Assembly: GCA_964599655.1 (NCBI GenBank)
Contig: CAZRGV010000024.1
Span: forward strand, 1-56,880
Direction of reading: 5' to 3'
Source of the DNA: CAZRGV01 sp964599655
GTDB lineage: Bacteria > Planctomycetota > Planctomycetia > Isosphaerales > Isosphaeraceae
Length of the DNA stretch: 56,880 nt
The number at the start of each line of letters is the position of its first letter. Positions within the stretch are counted from its first letter, which is position 1. Made by a program: the position numbers and the translations under genes. The notes beneath the pieces were generated by a model. It ran no database searches and had not been told where the DNA came from. It saw only the letters and a list, made by a program, of their open reading frames with translations. Below are positions 1-7,879 of this stretch, one piece after another.

Positions 1-153
1 ACCCCCTGGGTCGTCCTGCTGGGAGTCACGACCTTCTTCATGCTGCTGCTGGCCTTTGTCAGCATGGATCTGGTGAGTAACCTTTACGAGTTCCGTGGGG
101 GCGGCCCCGCGCACGGTTTGGTGAGCTGGATCGCCGGGCTGATGGGCGGCTGA
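1..153 (+). CDS. C-terminal fragment of a membrane protein
   Basis: The window opens inside a reading frame that ends with TGA at 151-153. The 50 visible residues hold one strongly hydrophobic stretch (about residues 3-22, including LLLAFVSMDL), then a short Gly-rich, mildly polar segment and a second weakly hydrophobic end (SWIAGLMGG). This fits the last membrane segment of an integral membrane protein. The upstream part is not in the window, so the family cannot be named. The next gene encodes an OmpA-like lipoprotein, so an envelope role is likely, but that is only inference from position. Confidence 0.5.
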   Translation, partial: TPWVVLLGVTTFFMLLLAFVSMDLVSNLYEFRGGGPAHGLVSWIAGLMGG

Positions 154-172
154 TCTCGCATCGACGGTGTTT

Positions 173-210
173 CGTGAGGCGCCTCCTCCCCGCGTGCGAG
201 GCGCCTCACG
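173..210 (+). terminator. 13-bp perfect GC-rich inverted repeat between genes
   Basis: The arms CGTGAGGCGCCTC (173-185) and GAGGCGCCTCACG (198-210) are exact reverse complements around a 12-base loop. The hairpin starts 20 bases after the stop codon at 153 and ends 36 bases before the next start codon. There is no T run after it, so it is a terminator or mRNA 3'-end stabiliser only by position and stem strength. Confidence 0.5.
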
Positions 211-245
211 AGGACCATCGTGGGTTTCGGAAGGAGTCGAAACCA

Positions 246-1085
246 ATGCAAGGCGCGTTCCGGTCGCGAGTCTGGGTGCCGGTGGTCGGGCTGCTTCTCG
301 GCCTTTGCGGCTGTTCCGCACTGCCCGCCGCGCGAGTTGACGACTACCGGAAGCGCGTCCAGGCCTTGCAGGCCGAGAATTCGGAATTGCGAACGGTTGT
401 CCTCAACCTGCGAAGCCAGAACCACGACATGGCTCAGCGGGCCGTCGACGACGCGCGGCGGCTCCGTGCCCAGGATGAGGCGATCCGTCGACTCGAGCAA
501 AGCGTGGCCGTCTACCAGGAAGAGCGGGAACAGTGGGCCGCGCAGCTCGAACAGATCAAAAGCCAGGTGCGAATGGCCGCCATGGCCCCGCCGCCGACGG
601 CGATGATCGAGCGGTTGAAGTCGTTTGCGCAATCGCACGCGGCCTGTCGGTTCGAGGTCGAGCCCTCTTCGCTCTGGCTACCGGTCGAGACACTCTTTCG
701 CCCGAACACGAGCGAGATCAGCCACGAGGGTGAGGCGCTGCTCGACGATCTCGCCCGACTCTTCGAGTCTTCCCCGGCGGTTTCCGACCGCCTGGCGATG
801 CGACTGGTCGGTCCCACCGAGCCGGGACAGGTTCGCCAGGCGTCGCTGGGCGAAAACGCAGTCACCTCGTCGCGAGCCGATCGCGCGTTCGACCGGGTTC
901 GGCGGCTCCAGGACTGGTTTTCGGCACGCTCGGGAATCGAAGCGGACCGGATCGCGGTCTCGACGTTCGGTCCTTCTAGCACCGACGGTCTGAAACAGGC
1001 GAGCGCCCAAGCGCCTCCGTCGATTGTCATCGAAGTGCGCGCCATGGCGGTTGATGCCAATTCGCCGTTTCACGTCGGGTCTTGA
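246..1085 (+). CDS. lipoprotein with coiled coil and OmpA-like domain
   Basis: This is a 279-residue envelope lipoprotein. The N terminus has a basic start, a hydrophobic core and a lipobox ending in Cys (LLLGLCGC), so it should be lipidated and membrane-anchored. Residues of about 33-110 are charged and heptad-like (VQALQAENSELRTVVLNLRSQ) and predict a coiled coil. The C-terminal half resembles a divergent OmpA/MotB peptidoglycan-associating domain: a LFRPNTSEIS strand (family form: F..ns..l), a helix, then RADRAFDRVRRLQDWF and RIAVSTFGP, matching the usual R...V..yL...Gv...ri...g.G. I chose ATG 246 over the longer GTG 174 because AAGGAG lies just upstream at about 230 and the lipoprotein signal begins there. 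It probably tethers the envelope to the cell wall; the OmpA assignment is by motif only. Confidence 0.65.
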   Translation: MQGAFRSRVWVPVVGLLLGLCGCSALPAARVDDYRKRVQALQAENSELRTVVLNLRSQNHDMAQRAVDDARRLRAQDEAIRRLEQSVAVYQEEREQWAAQLEQIKSQVRMAAMAPPPTAMIERLKSFAQSHAACRFEVEPSSLWLPVETLFRPNTSEISHEGEALLDDLARLFESSPAVSDRLAMRLVGPTEPGQVRQASLGENAVTSSRADRAFDRVRRLQDWFSARSGIEADRIAVSTFGPSSTDGLKQASAQAPPSIVIEVRAMAVDANSPFHVGS

Positions 1086-1171
1086 CGTGAGACGAGCGGT
1101 TCCCCGAAAATCGTTTGGTTGATGCGTTGTCAATGGACGATCGAACAGCCCCGATTTCAGGAGCCCATCCG

Positions 1172-1882
1172 ATGTTGCATCCGATCGTTGCGCTCTGTGG
1201 CTTGCTGGCACTCACCGGCGCCGCCCCGGCGGATTCGGTGCGGGTCCAGGGCGACTATATCGAGGCCCGTACCGCGGATATCTATACGGGTCCATGCTTT
1301 GCCAATGCCGAGATCTTCATCACGGGGCACCAGGCCGTCATGGCCTGGAAGGTTCGTGAAGGCTCCTGGGACGGAGTTGACGTGAGCGGCCTTGGAGTCG
1401 CGGCGGCCGTTCGGGGCACGACCACGTTCTCGAAAGACGAGCCGAGCCAGGCCCGCGCGATTCTGATGGTCGATCAGGACGCCACACCGGCGCAGAAGGC
1501 GGCGCTGGTTTCGATGGCCAAGAGCCTGGGCGGCGAGCGGCTGTCGAACGTCGTGGCCGTCAAGACGTCCCGGATCAATCTCTTCGTCGAGGATCACCTT
1601 GCCAGCGCCGCGGACGAGGACGAATCGGCGCATCACGGAATGATGCCCCACGCGCCTCGGGGCTCGTTCTGGGCTCCTGGCCTGGCCGAAATTCTGACCC
1701 GCCCGCTTGATGACACCGACCACATCTGCGGCAACGAGGTGGTGGAATACGCCCCTCTGTCGAAGGGCGTCGACGCCCTGCCCGCCTACACCCTGGGCAA
1801 CGTGTTTAAGGGGGGCGGTCTCGGCACCACCTGGGACGACCACAACTGCCGCAGCAGCTTCGTGGGCCATTTCGCCTACTGA
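1172..1882 (+). CDS. exported DUF1326-like protein
   Basis: This encodes 236 residues with an N-terminal Sec signal (MLHPIVALCGLLALTGAAPA). The mature protein opens with VRVQGDYIEARTADIYTGPCFANAE, the opening block of DUF1326 proteins (variants of YxEaRtadvytGpCfaNaE), a family of unknown function. ATG 1172 is preferred to upstream starts because CAGGAG sits about 8 bases before it and the signal peptide starts there. A second recognisable block is near the C terminus (HICGNEVVEYAPLS). There is no catalytic motif I can name. It sits alone, between the OmpA-like lipoprotein and another small exported protein, both on the same strand. Confidence 0.65.
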   Translation: MLHPIVALCGLLALTGAAPADSVRVQGDYIEARTADIYTGPCFANAEIFITGHQAVMAWKVREGSWDGVDVSGLGVAAAVRGTTTFSKDEPSQARAILMVDQDATPAQKAALVSMAKSLGGERLSNVVAVKTSRINLFVEDHLASAADEDESAHHGMMPHAPRGSFWAPGLAEILTRPLDDTDHICGNEVVEYAPLSKGVDALPAYTLGNVFKGGGLGTTWDDHNCRSSFVGHFAY

Positions 1883-1917
1883 GGCCGCACCCACGGATTT
1901 CTTGACAGGATTGTACG

Positions 1918-1945
1918 GCCCGCCACGACCTCCGCCGGGGCGGGC
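1918..1945 (+). terminator. possible GC hairpin after the DUF1326-like gene
   Basis: The arms GCCCGCC (1918-1924) and GGCGGGC (1939-1945) are reverse complements with a 14-base loop, 36 bases after the stop codon at 1882. There is no T tract. The stem is short and in very GC-rich DNA, so this is a weak call. Confidence 0.3.
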
Positions 1946-2146
1946 TGTCCGCCGATTGTACCAGCGCACGTTCGGGTGCTCGATTGGACGTGGCTTCCCT
2001 CCCGCTGTTCCCCGGCATAAACTGAAGCAGGGACAGGGCTGCGCTGGCTCTTCCGCCAACCGACCTCCGCCGGTTTCGCTCTCCCCCCAGCCACGCATTT
2101 GGACCTGCCGTACGAAAAATTCTCAACGATCAGGAACCGATGATCC

Positions 2147-2836
2147 ATGCGTTTCCATCGCGTGCTTTTCCTGGCGGCTCTCCTAGCGCCTCTGGCTGTC
2201 CAGGCGCAGTCGAAGAGCTTCAAGATCGAGCCCCTGAAGGCCGCCCCTCCCGAGGCGATTTCGGCGGAGATTCGAGCTCAGCTCAATCCGGAGGGATATC
2301 GCATCACCACCCAGGACGGTAAGGCGTTTTTCGAGATCTGGCTGAGGAAGTCGGTCCCCGCCAAGACCAAGCCGGCCGGACCGGAGGCTGCGGTTCAGTT
2401 CCCGTTCCTGTCTGAAGGCGAGCTTCTTGGGGCCGTTCGTTACGCGCAAGAGGGGTTCGACTATAGGGATCAGTCGATCCTGCCCGGTGTTTACACCCTC
2501 CGTTATGGTCTGCAGCCGATCAACGGCGATCATCTCGGCGTGAGCCCGTACCGCGACTTCGCGTTGTTGCTGCCCGCCGCGAAGGACAAGACGGTGGCGT
2601 CTCCCGACGAGAAGGCCCTCGAACGAACCAGTGCCGACGCCGCGGGGACCAATCATCCGGCGGTCCTTTTGCTGTGGCTGGTTTCGGAGGCGCCCAAGAC
2701 CATGCCGACGATGATCCACGACAGGGAGAAGGAGACCTGGGGCTCGATTTTGCCCTTCCCCTTGAAGGTGGGCGACGCCTCGGCAGTGACGCCTTACCCG
2801 ATCCAACTGGTTGTTGTCGGTTCGGCTCCGCTCTGA
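2147..2836 (+). CDS. exported protein of unknown function
   Basis: This is 229 residues beginning with a clear signal peptide (MRFHRVLFLAALLAPLAVQAQ, cleavage likely after AQA). The body is a beta-rich sequence without transmembrane segments; it contains DGKAFFEIWLRKSVPAK and PGVYTLRYGLQPINGDH, a pattern seen in secreted planctomycete proteins of unknown role. I do not recognise a catalytic motif. The ATG follows an AT-rich, A-rich leader (2112-2146) without a strong Shine-Dalgarno sequence. It stands as its own transcription unit or reads on toward the M48 protease gene 100 bases downstream, with a strong hairpin in between. Confidence 0.6.
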   Translation: MRFHRVLFLAALLAPLAVQAQSKSFKIEPLKAAPPEAISAEIRAQLNPEGYRITTQDGKAFFEIWLRKSVPAKTKPAGPEAAVQFPFLSEGELLGAVRYAQEGFDYRDQSILPGVYTLRYGLQPINGDHLGVSPYRDFALLLPAAKDKTVASPDEKALERTSADAAGTNHPAVLLLWLVSEAPKTMPTMIHDREKETWGSILPFPLKVGDASAVTPYPIQLVVVGSAPL

Positions 2837-2884
2837 GACGAGCGAACCTTAAGGTGTCGGCCTGGTTCCGGCTCCGAACCTGTC

Positions 2885-2918
2885 CCGCCCCGGCATCGGC
2901 TTTGCCGAACCGGGGCGG
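2885..2918 (+). terminator. strong nested hairpin before the M48 protease gene
   Basis: The outer arms CCGCCCCGG (2885-2893) and CCGGGGCGG (2910-2918) are perfect complements. Inside them TCGGC/GCCGA form a second stem around TTT. The structure ends 18 bases before the ATG at 2937, so it could terminate the upstream gene or lie in the leader of the protease mRNA. There is no T run. Confidence 0.45.
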
Positions 2919-2936
2919 AACCGACGGATAGACAGC

Positions 2937-4409
2937 ATGCCTCTGCCCCAACTGATCGCCATGATTCTTGCCTTCGGCCTCGGTGATCGGGCTGGGGGAA
3001 GTCCTCTCCCAAATCGCGAACTCGGGCGGAACCTGCTCCAGTTTGGCCTGGGATTTGTTCTCTTCTGCGCGTTCAGCTTTGGTCTGGGCTACTGGTTCGC
3101 CTGGCATTCGGAACATCGCGGGCGGATCAGCTCGAGGGCTCGGCGCGTCTTCGGCTGGGCCTCCATCGGCGTCGAGGTTCTGGGACTGGGGCTCTATGGC
3201 TGGGGACTGGAAGGGCTGGAATGGTCGAGAGTCGTTCAGGGTAACCTTGGACTCGGCGGACTGATCCTCGTTGACAAGTTGCTGATCCTCTTGCCTTACT
3301 TCGTTTTGCAGCTCATCGGCTGGTGGGGACTCTACCGCGCCGAGTGTTCCTTCCGAACGTCCCTATCTGGTCATGGGCTCGTTCGGTATCTCATCCGGAA
3401 GATCCGCCAATCGCTCGGCATGTTGCTCCCGATGGCCTGCGTTTACGGCCTCGGCCGTGATCTGATCCAGAGGCTGTTTCCCACCGCGGCGGAAGACCCG
3501 CTGGTCCAGATTCTTGGCCTGGCGGTGATGGGGACCCTGGTGCTCCTGCTCTCTCCCGCGTTCGTCCGGCTGTCGTGGCCGACGCGTTCGCTCGAGGCTG
3601 GCCCGTTGCGAGACCGGTTGGAGCGTCTTGCCCGCCGCTTCCGGTTTCGTTGCACCGACATTCTGGTCTGGGATACGTCGGGGACGATTGTCAACGCGGG
3701 AGTGACCGGCGCGGTTCCCTGGTTCCGCTACGTGCTGTTAACCGACGCGCTGATCGAGGAACTGACGCCGCATGAGATCGAGGCGGTTTTCGGCCATGAG
3801 GTTGGCCACATTGCGCATCGCCACCTCTTCTACTTCGGGTTCTTCTTCCTGGGAAGCATGGGTGTCATGGCCCTCTTGGACCTGGTTTTGCAAGAGGGTC
3901 TCGGGCCTCGGGGGTGGGACGCGATGCTGCCGGACTCGCCGTTGCTCGCCGAGTTGGCCGAGTGGATTCTGGCGATCGGGGGCCTGGTGCTTTATTTCCT
4001 GGTGGTTTTCGGCTATCTCTCCCGCCGATTCGAGCGACAGGCCGATGTGTTCGGCTGCCGAGCGGTCTCCTGCGACCGAAGCGACTGCCCGCCTCACGTC
4101 GATCAGAACGGATCGCCCGTGGAAACCGTTTCCGAACCGGCGGGCCTTTGCCCGGTCGGCATTCGGATTTTCTCCAACGCCCTTGCGAGCGTGGCCGAGC
4201 TCAACGGCATGAAGCCGTCGGCGAGATCCTGGAGGCACGGGAGCATCGAGCGTCGAATCGCCTTCCTCCAGGGACTCGAAGGACGACCCGACGCCGTCCG
4301 CAAGTTCCAGGCGGGAGTGACGCGTCTGAGGTTCGGTCTGGCCCTGACACTCCTGCTCGCCTCGATCGCCGCGGTGGTGCTGTCCCACTCGCTCCGGACC
4401 TTGCTCTGA
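2937..4409 (+). CDS. M48-family membrane zinc metalloprotease
   Basis: This 490-residue protein is an integral membrane peptidase of the M48 (HtpX/Ste24-like) group. The zinc site is visible: HEVGH at residues 287-291, with the preceding acidic helix PHEIEAVFG, and the third ligand Glu366 in RRFERQADVFG. About six to seven hydrophobic segments flank it: several in residues 1-220, two right after the zinc motif (FYFGFFFLGSMGVMALLDLV and LAIGGLVLYFLVVFGYL), and one at the C terminus (LALTLLLASIAAVVL). It therefore resembles Ste24-like proteins in topology more than soluble M48 proteases. The likely role is membrane protein or lipoprotein quality control; the substrate cannot be read from sequence. 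No good ribosome-binding site precedes the ATG. Confidence 0.85.
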   Translation: MPLPQLIAMILAFGLGDRAGGSPLPNRELGRNLLQFGLGFVLFCAFSFGLGYWFAWHSEHRGRISSRARRVFGWASIGVEVLGLGLYGWGLEGLEWSRVVQGNLGLGGLILVDKLLILLPYFVLQLIGWWGLYRAECSFRTSLSGHGLVRYLIRKIRQSLGMLLPMACVYGLGRDLIQRLFPTAAEDPLVQILGLAVMGTLVLLLSPAFVRLSWPTRSLEAGPLRDRLERLARRFRFRCTDILVWDTSGTIVNAGVTGAVPWFRYVLLTDALIEELTPHEIEAVFGHEVGHIAHRHLFYFGFFFLGSMGVMALLDLVLQEGLGPRGWDAMLPDSPLLAELAEWILAIGGLVLYFLVVFGYLSRRFERQADVFGCRAVSCDRSDCPPHVDQNGSPVETVSEPAGLCPVGIRIFSNALASVAELNGMKPSARSWRHGSIERRIAFLQGLEGRPDAVRKFQAGVTRLRFGLALTLLLASIAAVVLSHSLRTLL

Positions 4410-4487
4410 GCGCGCTTGGCCGCGACAAAGGGCTCGGGCCTTCGGTAAGGACGGGATGGACCTTGAGGAAATCTTGGCGAACCGCCT

Positions 4488-4515
4488 TTGTCCGAAGGGC
4501 GGGCTTTGGTATAGT
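4488..4515 (+). promoter_or_regulatory. candidate promoter of the two-component operon
   Basis: TTGTCC (4488-4493) and TATAGT (4510-4515) are separated by 16 bases and lie about 78 bases upstream of the kinase start chosen here. Both hexamers are one or two bases from the sigma-70 consensus. No experimental start site is known. Confidence 0.4.
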
Positions 4516-4592
4516 CCGCCGACCGCTCGGATAGGACGCTCCCGACTACCGTCATGAAGGCGGGCCCCCGCGACGACATGGAGGTCGTGGCC

Positions 4593-6233
4593 ATGCCCAG
4601 ATGGCCGATTCGCGTCAAGCTCTTCGCCGGTCTCAGCCTGGTCATCGGCATGATGCTCACGCTGATGGGCGGCTCGATTTTCGGGCTTCACGCATTCCAC
4701 ACCAGCAACCTGATCCTTGTCGACCAGCTCCGGGAACTCGGGGCCTCGATGCGGCTGCTCCGGCTAGTCGTCCACATCGACACCCTCCGGGGAGACTCTC
4801 CGGGCGAGCGTGACGAGCTCAAGCAACAGGTGATCGAAGCCCGACTGGCCCTGAGTCAGTATTGCGAGCAGCTCAAGGCGAATACCCGCCGCGGAAACCG
4901 GACCGACGTGCGAGACGAACTCGGTCTGGCTTTCCAGATCGATCATGACCTGACCGAGATTCTCAACGAACTCGACCCGAGCACGCCGTTCGAGCCGATG
5001 CTTCCCGGCACCTCGAAATACTTCCAGAACCATCCCTCAGCCTCCGATGACGCCGATCTCGGACGGGGGCTGGTGTCGTTGCCGGAGCGCATCGATCGAC
5101 TCAACAAGCGGGTCATGAGCCTGCCCGACATTCTGCATCGCGACTTCTTCGCCGTTCTGACCATGTCGAAAGGGCAATACGAGTCGAGTCGCGTGATCGT
5201 CTGGGTCTCCGCCCTGGCCGTGCTCGGGATGCTTTGCGGGTTGACGGCGCTGTTTCATCGCTGGGTGCTCTATCCGGTCCGCCTGCTTCATCGCGGAGTG
5301 CGTCGGGTGGCTCGCGGTTCTTTCGACTACAAGATCAACCTGGAAAGTGGCGACGAGATGCAGGCTCTCGCCGGGGCCTTCAACGACATGACGGCCCGCC
5401 TCAGCGCCACCTACGCCGACCTGGAACGTCAGGTCCAGGAACGGAGCCGGCAACTGGTTCGCTCGGAGCAACTGGCGGGAGTCGGGTTCCTCGCCGCGGG
5501 TGTGGCGCACGAGATCAACAACCCGCTCGCGTCGATCGCGTTCTGCTCGGAGGCCCTGGAAAACCGCCTGACCTCGCTCCTCGGCGAGAACGCTTNNNNN
5601 NNNNNGGGCGACGCGAAGGTCGCGACCAACTACCTCCGGATGATCCAGGAGGAAGCGTTCCGCTGCAAGCGGATCACCGAGAAGCTGCTCGACTTCTCGA
5701 GATGCGCCGATATCCAGCGGCAACGGACCGACCTGGCCGGCCTCATCCAGGGGGTCGTCGAGATGATCCGCCACATGGGGAAATACCGAGGCAAGAACAT
5801 CGTTTTCCAGCCTCGAGAGGCGGTTATGGCTCACGTCGATGCACAGGAAATCAAGCAAGTGGTGCTCAATCTGGTGGTCAACGCCCTGGACTGCATGGAT
5901 GTGGGTGGCACGTTGAGGATCGACCTTCGCCAGGCGGGGGGGATGTCGGAGATCGTCCTCGCCGACGACGGCTGCGGCATGGCGCCCGAGGTTCTCGAAA
6001 ATATTTTCGAGCCGTTCTTCACACGGCGTCGCGTGGGGAAGGGGACTGGACTCGGCCTGTCCATCACCCACAGGATCGTCAGCCAGCATGGTGGAGAGAT
6101 CTTCGCGACAAGTCCCGGAGAGGGACTCGGGTCCACCTTCACCGTTCGCCTACCCGCGCGTGGTCCTGAGGGGCCCTCGCCCACCTCGGAGCACGAGCTG
6201 CCCAGCCGGGCGGCGAAGGCCGCCATGGCCTGA
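4593..6233 (+). CDS. membrane sensor histidine kinase (NtrB-like)
   Basis: This encodes about 546 residues: a first transmembrane segment (about residues 12-35), a roughly 165-residue periplasmic helical sensor region, a second segment (VIVWVSALAVLGMLCGLTAL), a HAMP linker, then a HisKA domain with phospho-acceptor His306 (GVAHEINNPLAS). The HATPase domain carries the N box (VVLNLVVNALDCMD), the G1 box (DDGCGMAPEV) and GKGTGLGLS. ATG 4593 has TGGAGGT just upstream; the in-frame ATG at 4554 would add 13 residues and lacks such a site. Ten N bases (5596-5605) fall just after the H box, but the frame is kept. The response regulator gene starts 104 bases downstream, so the pair is very probably cognate. 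The stimulus is unknown. Confidence 0.9.
   Translation: MPRWPIRVKLFAGLSLVIGMMLTLMGGSIFGLHAFHTSNLILVDQLRELGASMRLLRLVVHIDTLRGDSPGERDELKQQVIEARLALSQYCEQLKANTRRGNRTDVRDELGLAFQIDHDLTEILNELDPSTPFEPMLPGTSKYFQNHPSASDDADLGRGLVSLPERIDRLNKRVMSLPDILHRDFFAVLTMSKGQYESSRVIVWVSALAVLGMLCGLTALFHRWVLYPVRLLHRGVRRVARGSFDYKINLESGDEMQALAGAFNDMTARLSATYADLERQVQERSRQLVRSEQLAGVGFLAAGVAHEINNPLASIAFCSEALENRLTSLLGENAXXXXGDAKVATNYLRMIQEEAFRCKRITEKLLDFSRCADIQRQRTDLAGLIQGVVEMIRHMGKYRGKNIVFQPREAVMAHVDAQEIKQVVLNLVVNALDCMDVGGTLRIDLRQAGGMSEIVLADDGCGMAPEVLENIFEPFFTRRRVGKGTGLGLSITHRIVSQHGGEIFATSPGEGLGSTFTVRLPARGPEGPSPTSEHELPSRAAKAAMA
5596..5605. other. assembly gap (10 N) in the histidine kinase gene
   Basis: Ten undefined bases lie inside the kinase reading frame. 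Both sides read in the same frame, so the gap length is compatible with the real sequence, although it need not be exact. Confidence 0.95.
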
Positions 6234-6337
6234 CCGAGGTGACTTTTCGTCGGACAAAGATATGAGAGCTGGTCAACGGAATCCGCGAACCGCGACTTCG
6301 ATCCGGCAGATGAGGTCTCAGGGAGGAGACGACATTC

Positions 6338-7726
6338 ATGGATAAGGGGCACCAGGGCGGCCTTCGCCTCCTATTCGCCGATGATGAGTCGCATCTCCGC
6401 GACCTGATGCAAATGGAATTGCCGAGGATGGGGCACGAGGTGACGGTCTGCCCCGATGGCACCTCGGCCCTGAGGGCGCTGGAGAAGGGGCCGTATGATG
6501 CCGCGCTTCTGGATTTGAAGATGCCCGGCCTGACCGGTATCGAGGTTCTGGCCAAGATCCGACAGATCAGCCCGGAAACCCAGGTCGTGATTCTGACGGG
6601 ACAGGCGTCCGTCGACACCGCCGTGCAGGCGCTTCGGCTCGGCGCGTTCGATTACTTGACCAAGCCCTGCAAGTGGGCCGAGCTGGAGGTCATTCTCCGC
6701 CGGATCGCCGAGCGTCGCGACATGGCCAACAAGGCCACCGCGCTGGAAACCCGCCTCAAAGCCGCCGAGGGAACCCCCACGCTTGTCGGCGAAACTCCGG
6801 CGATGCAAGCCGTCAAGCGGCTCATCGACACGGTCGCGCCCACTGACGCCACCGTGATGATCCTGGGCGAGACAGGAACGGGCAAGGAGCTGATTGCCCG
6901 CAATCTCCACGACAAGAGCCGGCGCGCCAGCGGTCCGTTCATTCCCGTCAATTGCGGCGCCTTGCCCGAAAACCTCGTCGAGAGCGAGCTTTTCGGCCAT
7001 CGCAAGGGGGCCTTCACGGGGGCCGATACGCATCGCAAGGGGCTTTTCGAGGTCGCCAACGGCGGGACTCTGTTCCTCGACGAGATCGGCGAACTCGACA
7101 AATCCATTCAGGTGAAACTGCTCCGTTTTCTCGAGTCAGGGGAGATCCGTCGGGTCGGCGAGAATGACCCGTTCCGCGTCGATGTCCGGGTCCTTTGCGC
7201 GACCAACCGCGACCTTCGGGAGATGGTTGCCAACGACCAGTTCCGCGAAGACCTGTTCTACCGGCTCAACGCCTTCGAGATTCATCTTCCTCCCCTCCGA
7301 GAGCGCAAGGCCGATCTTCCGTTGCTGGCCAAGCATATGCTCAAGCGATACGCGCCTCGGCGGAGCGAGGAGGCACTGACGAAGGAGTTTCTCGACGCGC
7401 TGGCGGCCTACGACTGGCAGGGGAATATTCGAGAGCTGGCCAACGCCATCGAGCGCGCCACGATCATGGCCGGCGACGGGCCGATTCTTCCCGAGCATCT
7501 TCCGTCTCAGAATCCCCTGCGACGCCCGGCGGCCTCCGCACCCTCCACGATGGCCGGCCCCCATTTCCAGATTCCGGAAGGGAATCCCACCCTCCGTGAC
7601 ATCGAGATGAAGTACATCCAGGTGGTCCTGGAAAAACACCACGGAAACAAGCCCGCCGCTTCTCGAGAGCTCGGAATCAGTCTCAAGACGCTCTACAACA
7701 AGATCAACCAACTTCAGCAGGGGTGA
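6338..7726 (+). CDS. sigma-54-dependent response regulator (NtrC family)
   Basis: This 462-residue activator has all three expected parts. The receiver domain holds acidic residues D15/D16 and phospho-acceptor D59 (LLDLKMPG). The AAA+ domain has Walker A GETGTGKE from residue 177, the sigma-54 contact loop GAFTGA at residues 224-229, and the Walker B region GGTLFLDEIGEL. The C terminus has a Fis-type helix-turn-helix (NKPAASRELGISLKTLYNKI). GGGAGGAG stands before the ATG. Once phosphorylated by the upstream kinase it should remodel RNA polymerase-sigma-54 closed complexes. Targets are not evident here: I did not find a convincing GG-N10-GC element in adjacent spacers. Confidence 0.93.
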   Translation: MDKGHQGGLRLLFADDESHLRDLMQMELPRMGHEVTVCPDGTSALRALEKGPYDAALLDLKMPGLTGIEVLAKIRQISPETQVVILTGQASVDTAVQALRLGAFDYLTKPCKWAELEVILRRIAERRDMANKATALETRLKAAEGTPTLVGETPAMQAVKRLIDTVAPTDATVMILGETGTGKELIARNLHDKSRRASGPFIPVNCGALPENLVESELFGHRKGAFTGADTHRKGLFEVANGGTLFLDEIGELDKSIQVKLLRFLESGEIRRVGENDPFRVDVRVLCATNRDLREMVANDQFREDLFYRLNAFEIHLPPLRERKADLPLLAKHMLKRYAPRRSEEALTKEFLDALAAYDWQGNIRELANAIERATIMAGDGPILPEHLPSQNPLRRPAASAPSTMAGPHFQIPEGNPTLRDIEMKYIQVVLEKHHGNKPAASRELGISLKTLYNKINQLQQG

Positions 7727-7809
7727 GATCGAACGGCGCGAGGTGAGGTCGAACGGCTCAGGCGCATCGGCCGACAACTCGCTGTCGTGATTGCGGAGGC
7801 GCTGTATGA

Positions 7810-7837
7810 GGCACCGGGAATTGGTCTCCCCGGTGCC
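7810..7837. terminator. hairpin between convergent genes
   Basis: GGCACCGGG (7810-7818) pairs perfectly with CCCGGTGCC (7829-7837) around a 10-base loop. It lies between the convergent ends of the response regulator gene (7726) and the PEP-CTERM gene (7880), so it could serve both strands. There is no T run on either side. Confidence 0.5.
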
Positions 7838-7879
7838 CAGATCGTCGCGTTTCGAGGAGCCTCGCGACTCCGACGAACC

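Noticed and set aside
5037..6089. Minus-strand open frame of about 350 codons under the histidine kinase
   Set aside because: Antisense to a well-formed kinase with all catalytic boxes; no domain of its own.
7723..7757. Two copies of GTGAGRTCGAACGGC 20 bases apart after the response regulator stop
   Set aside because: Only two imperfect copies, one including the stop codon; not enough for a repeat family or a defined site.
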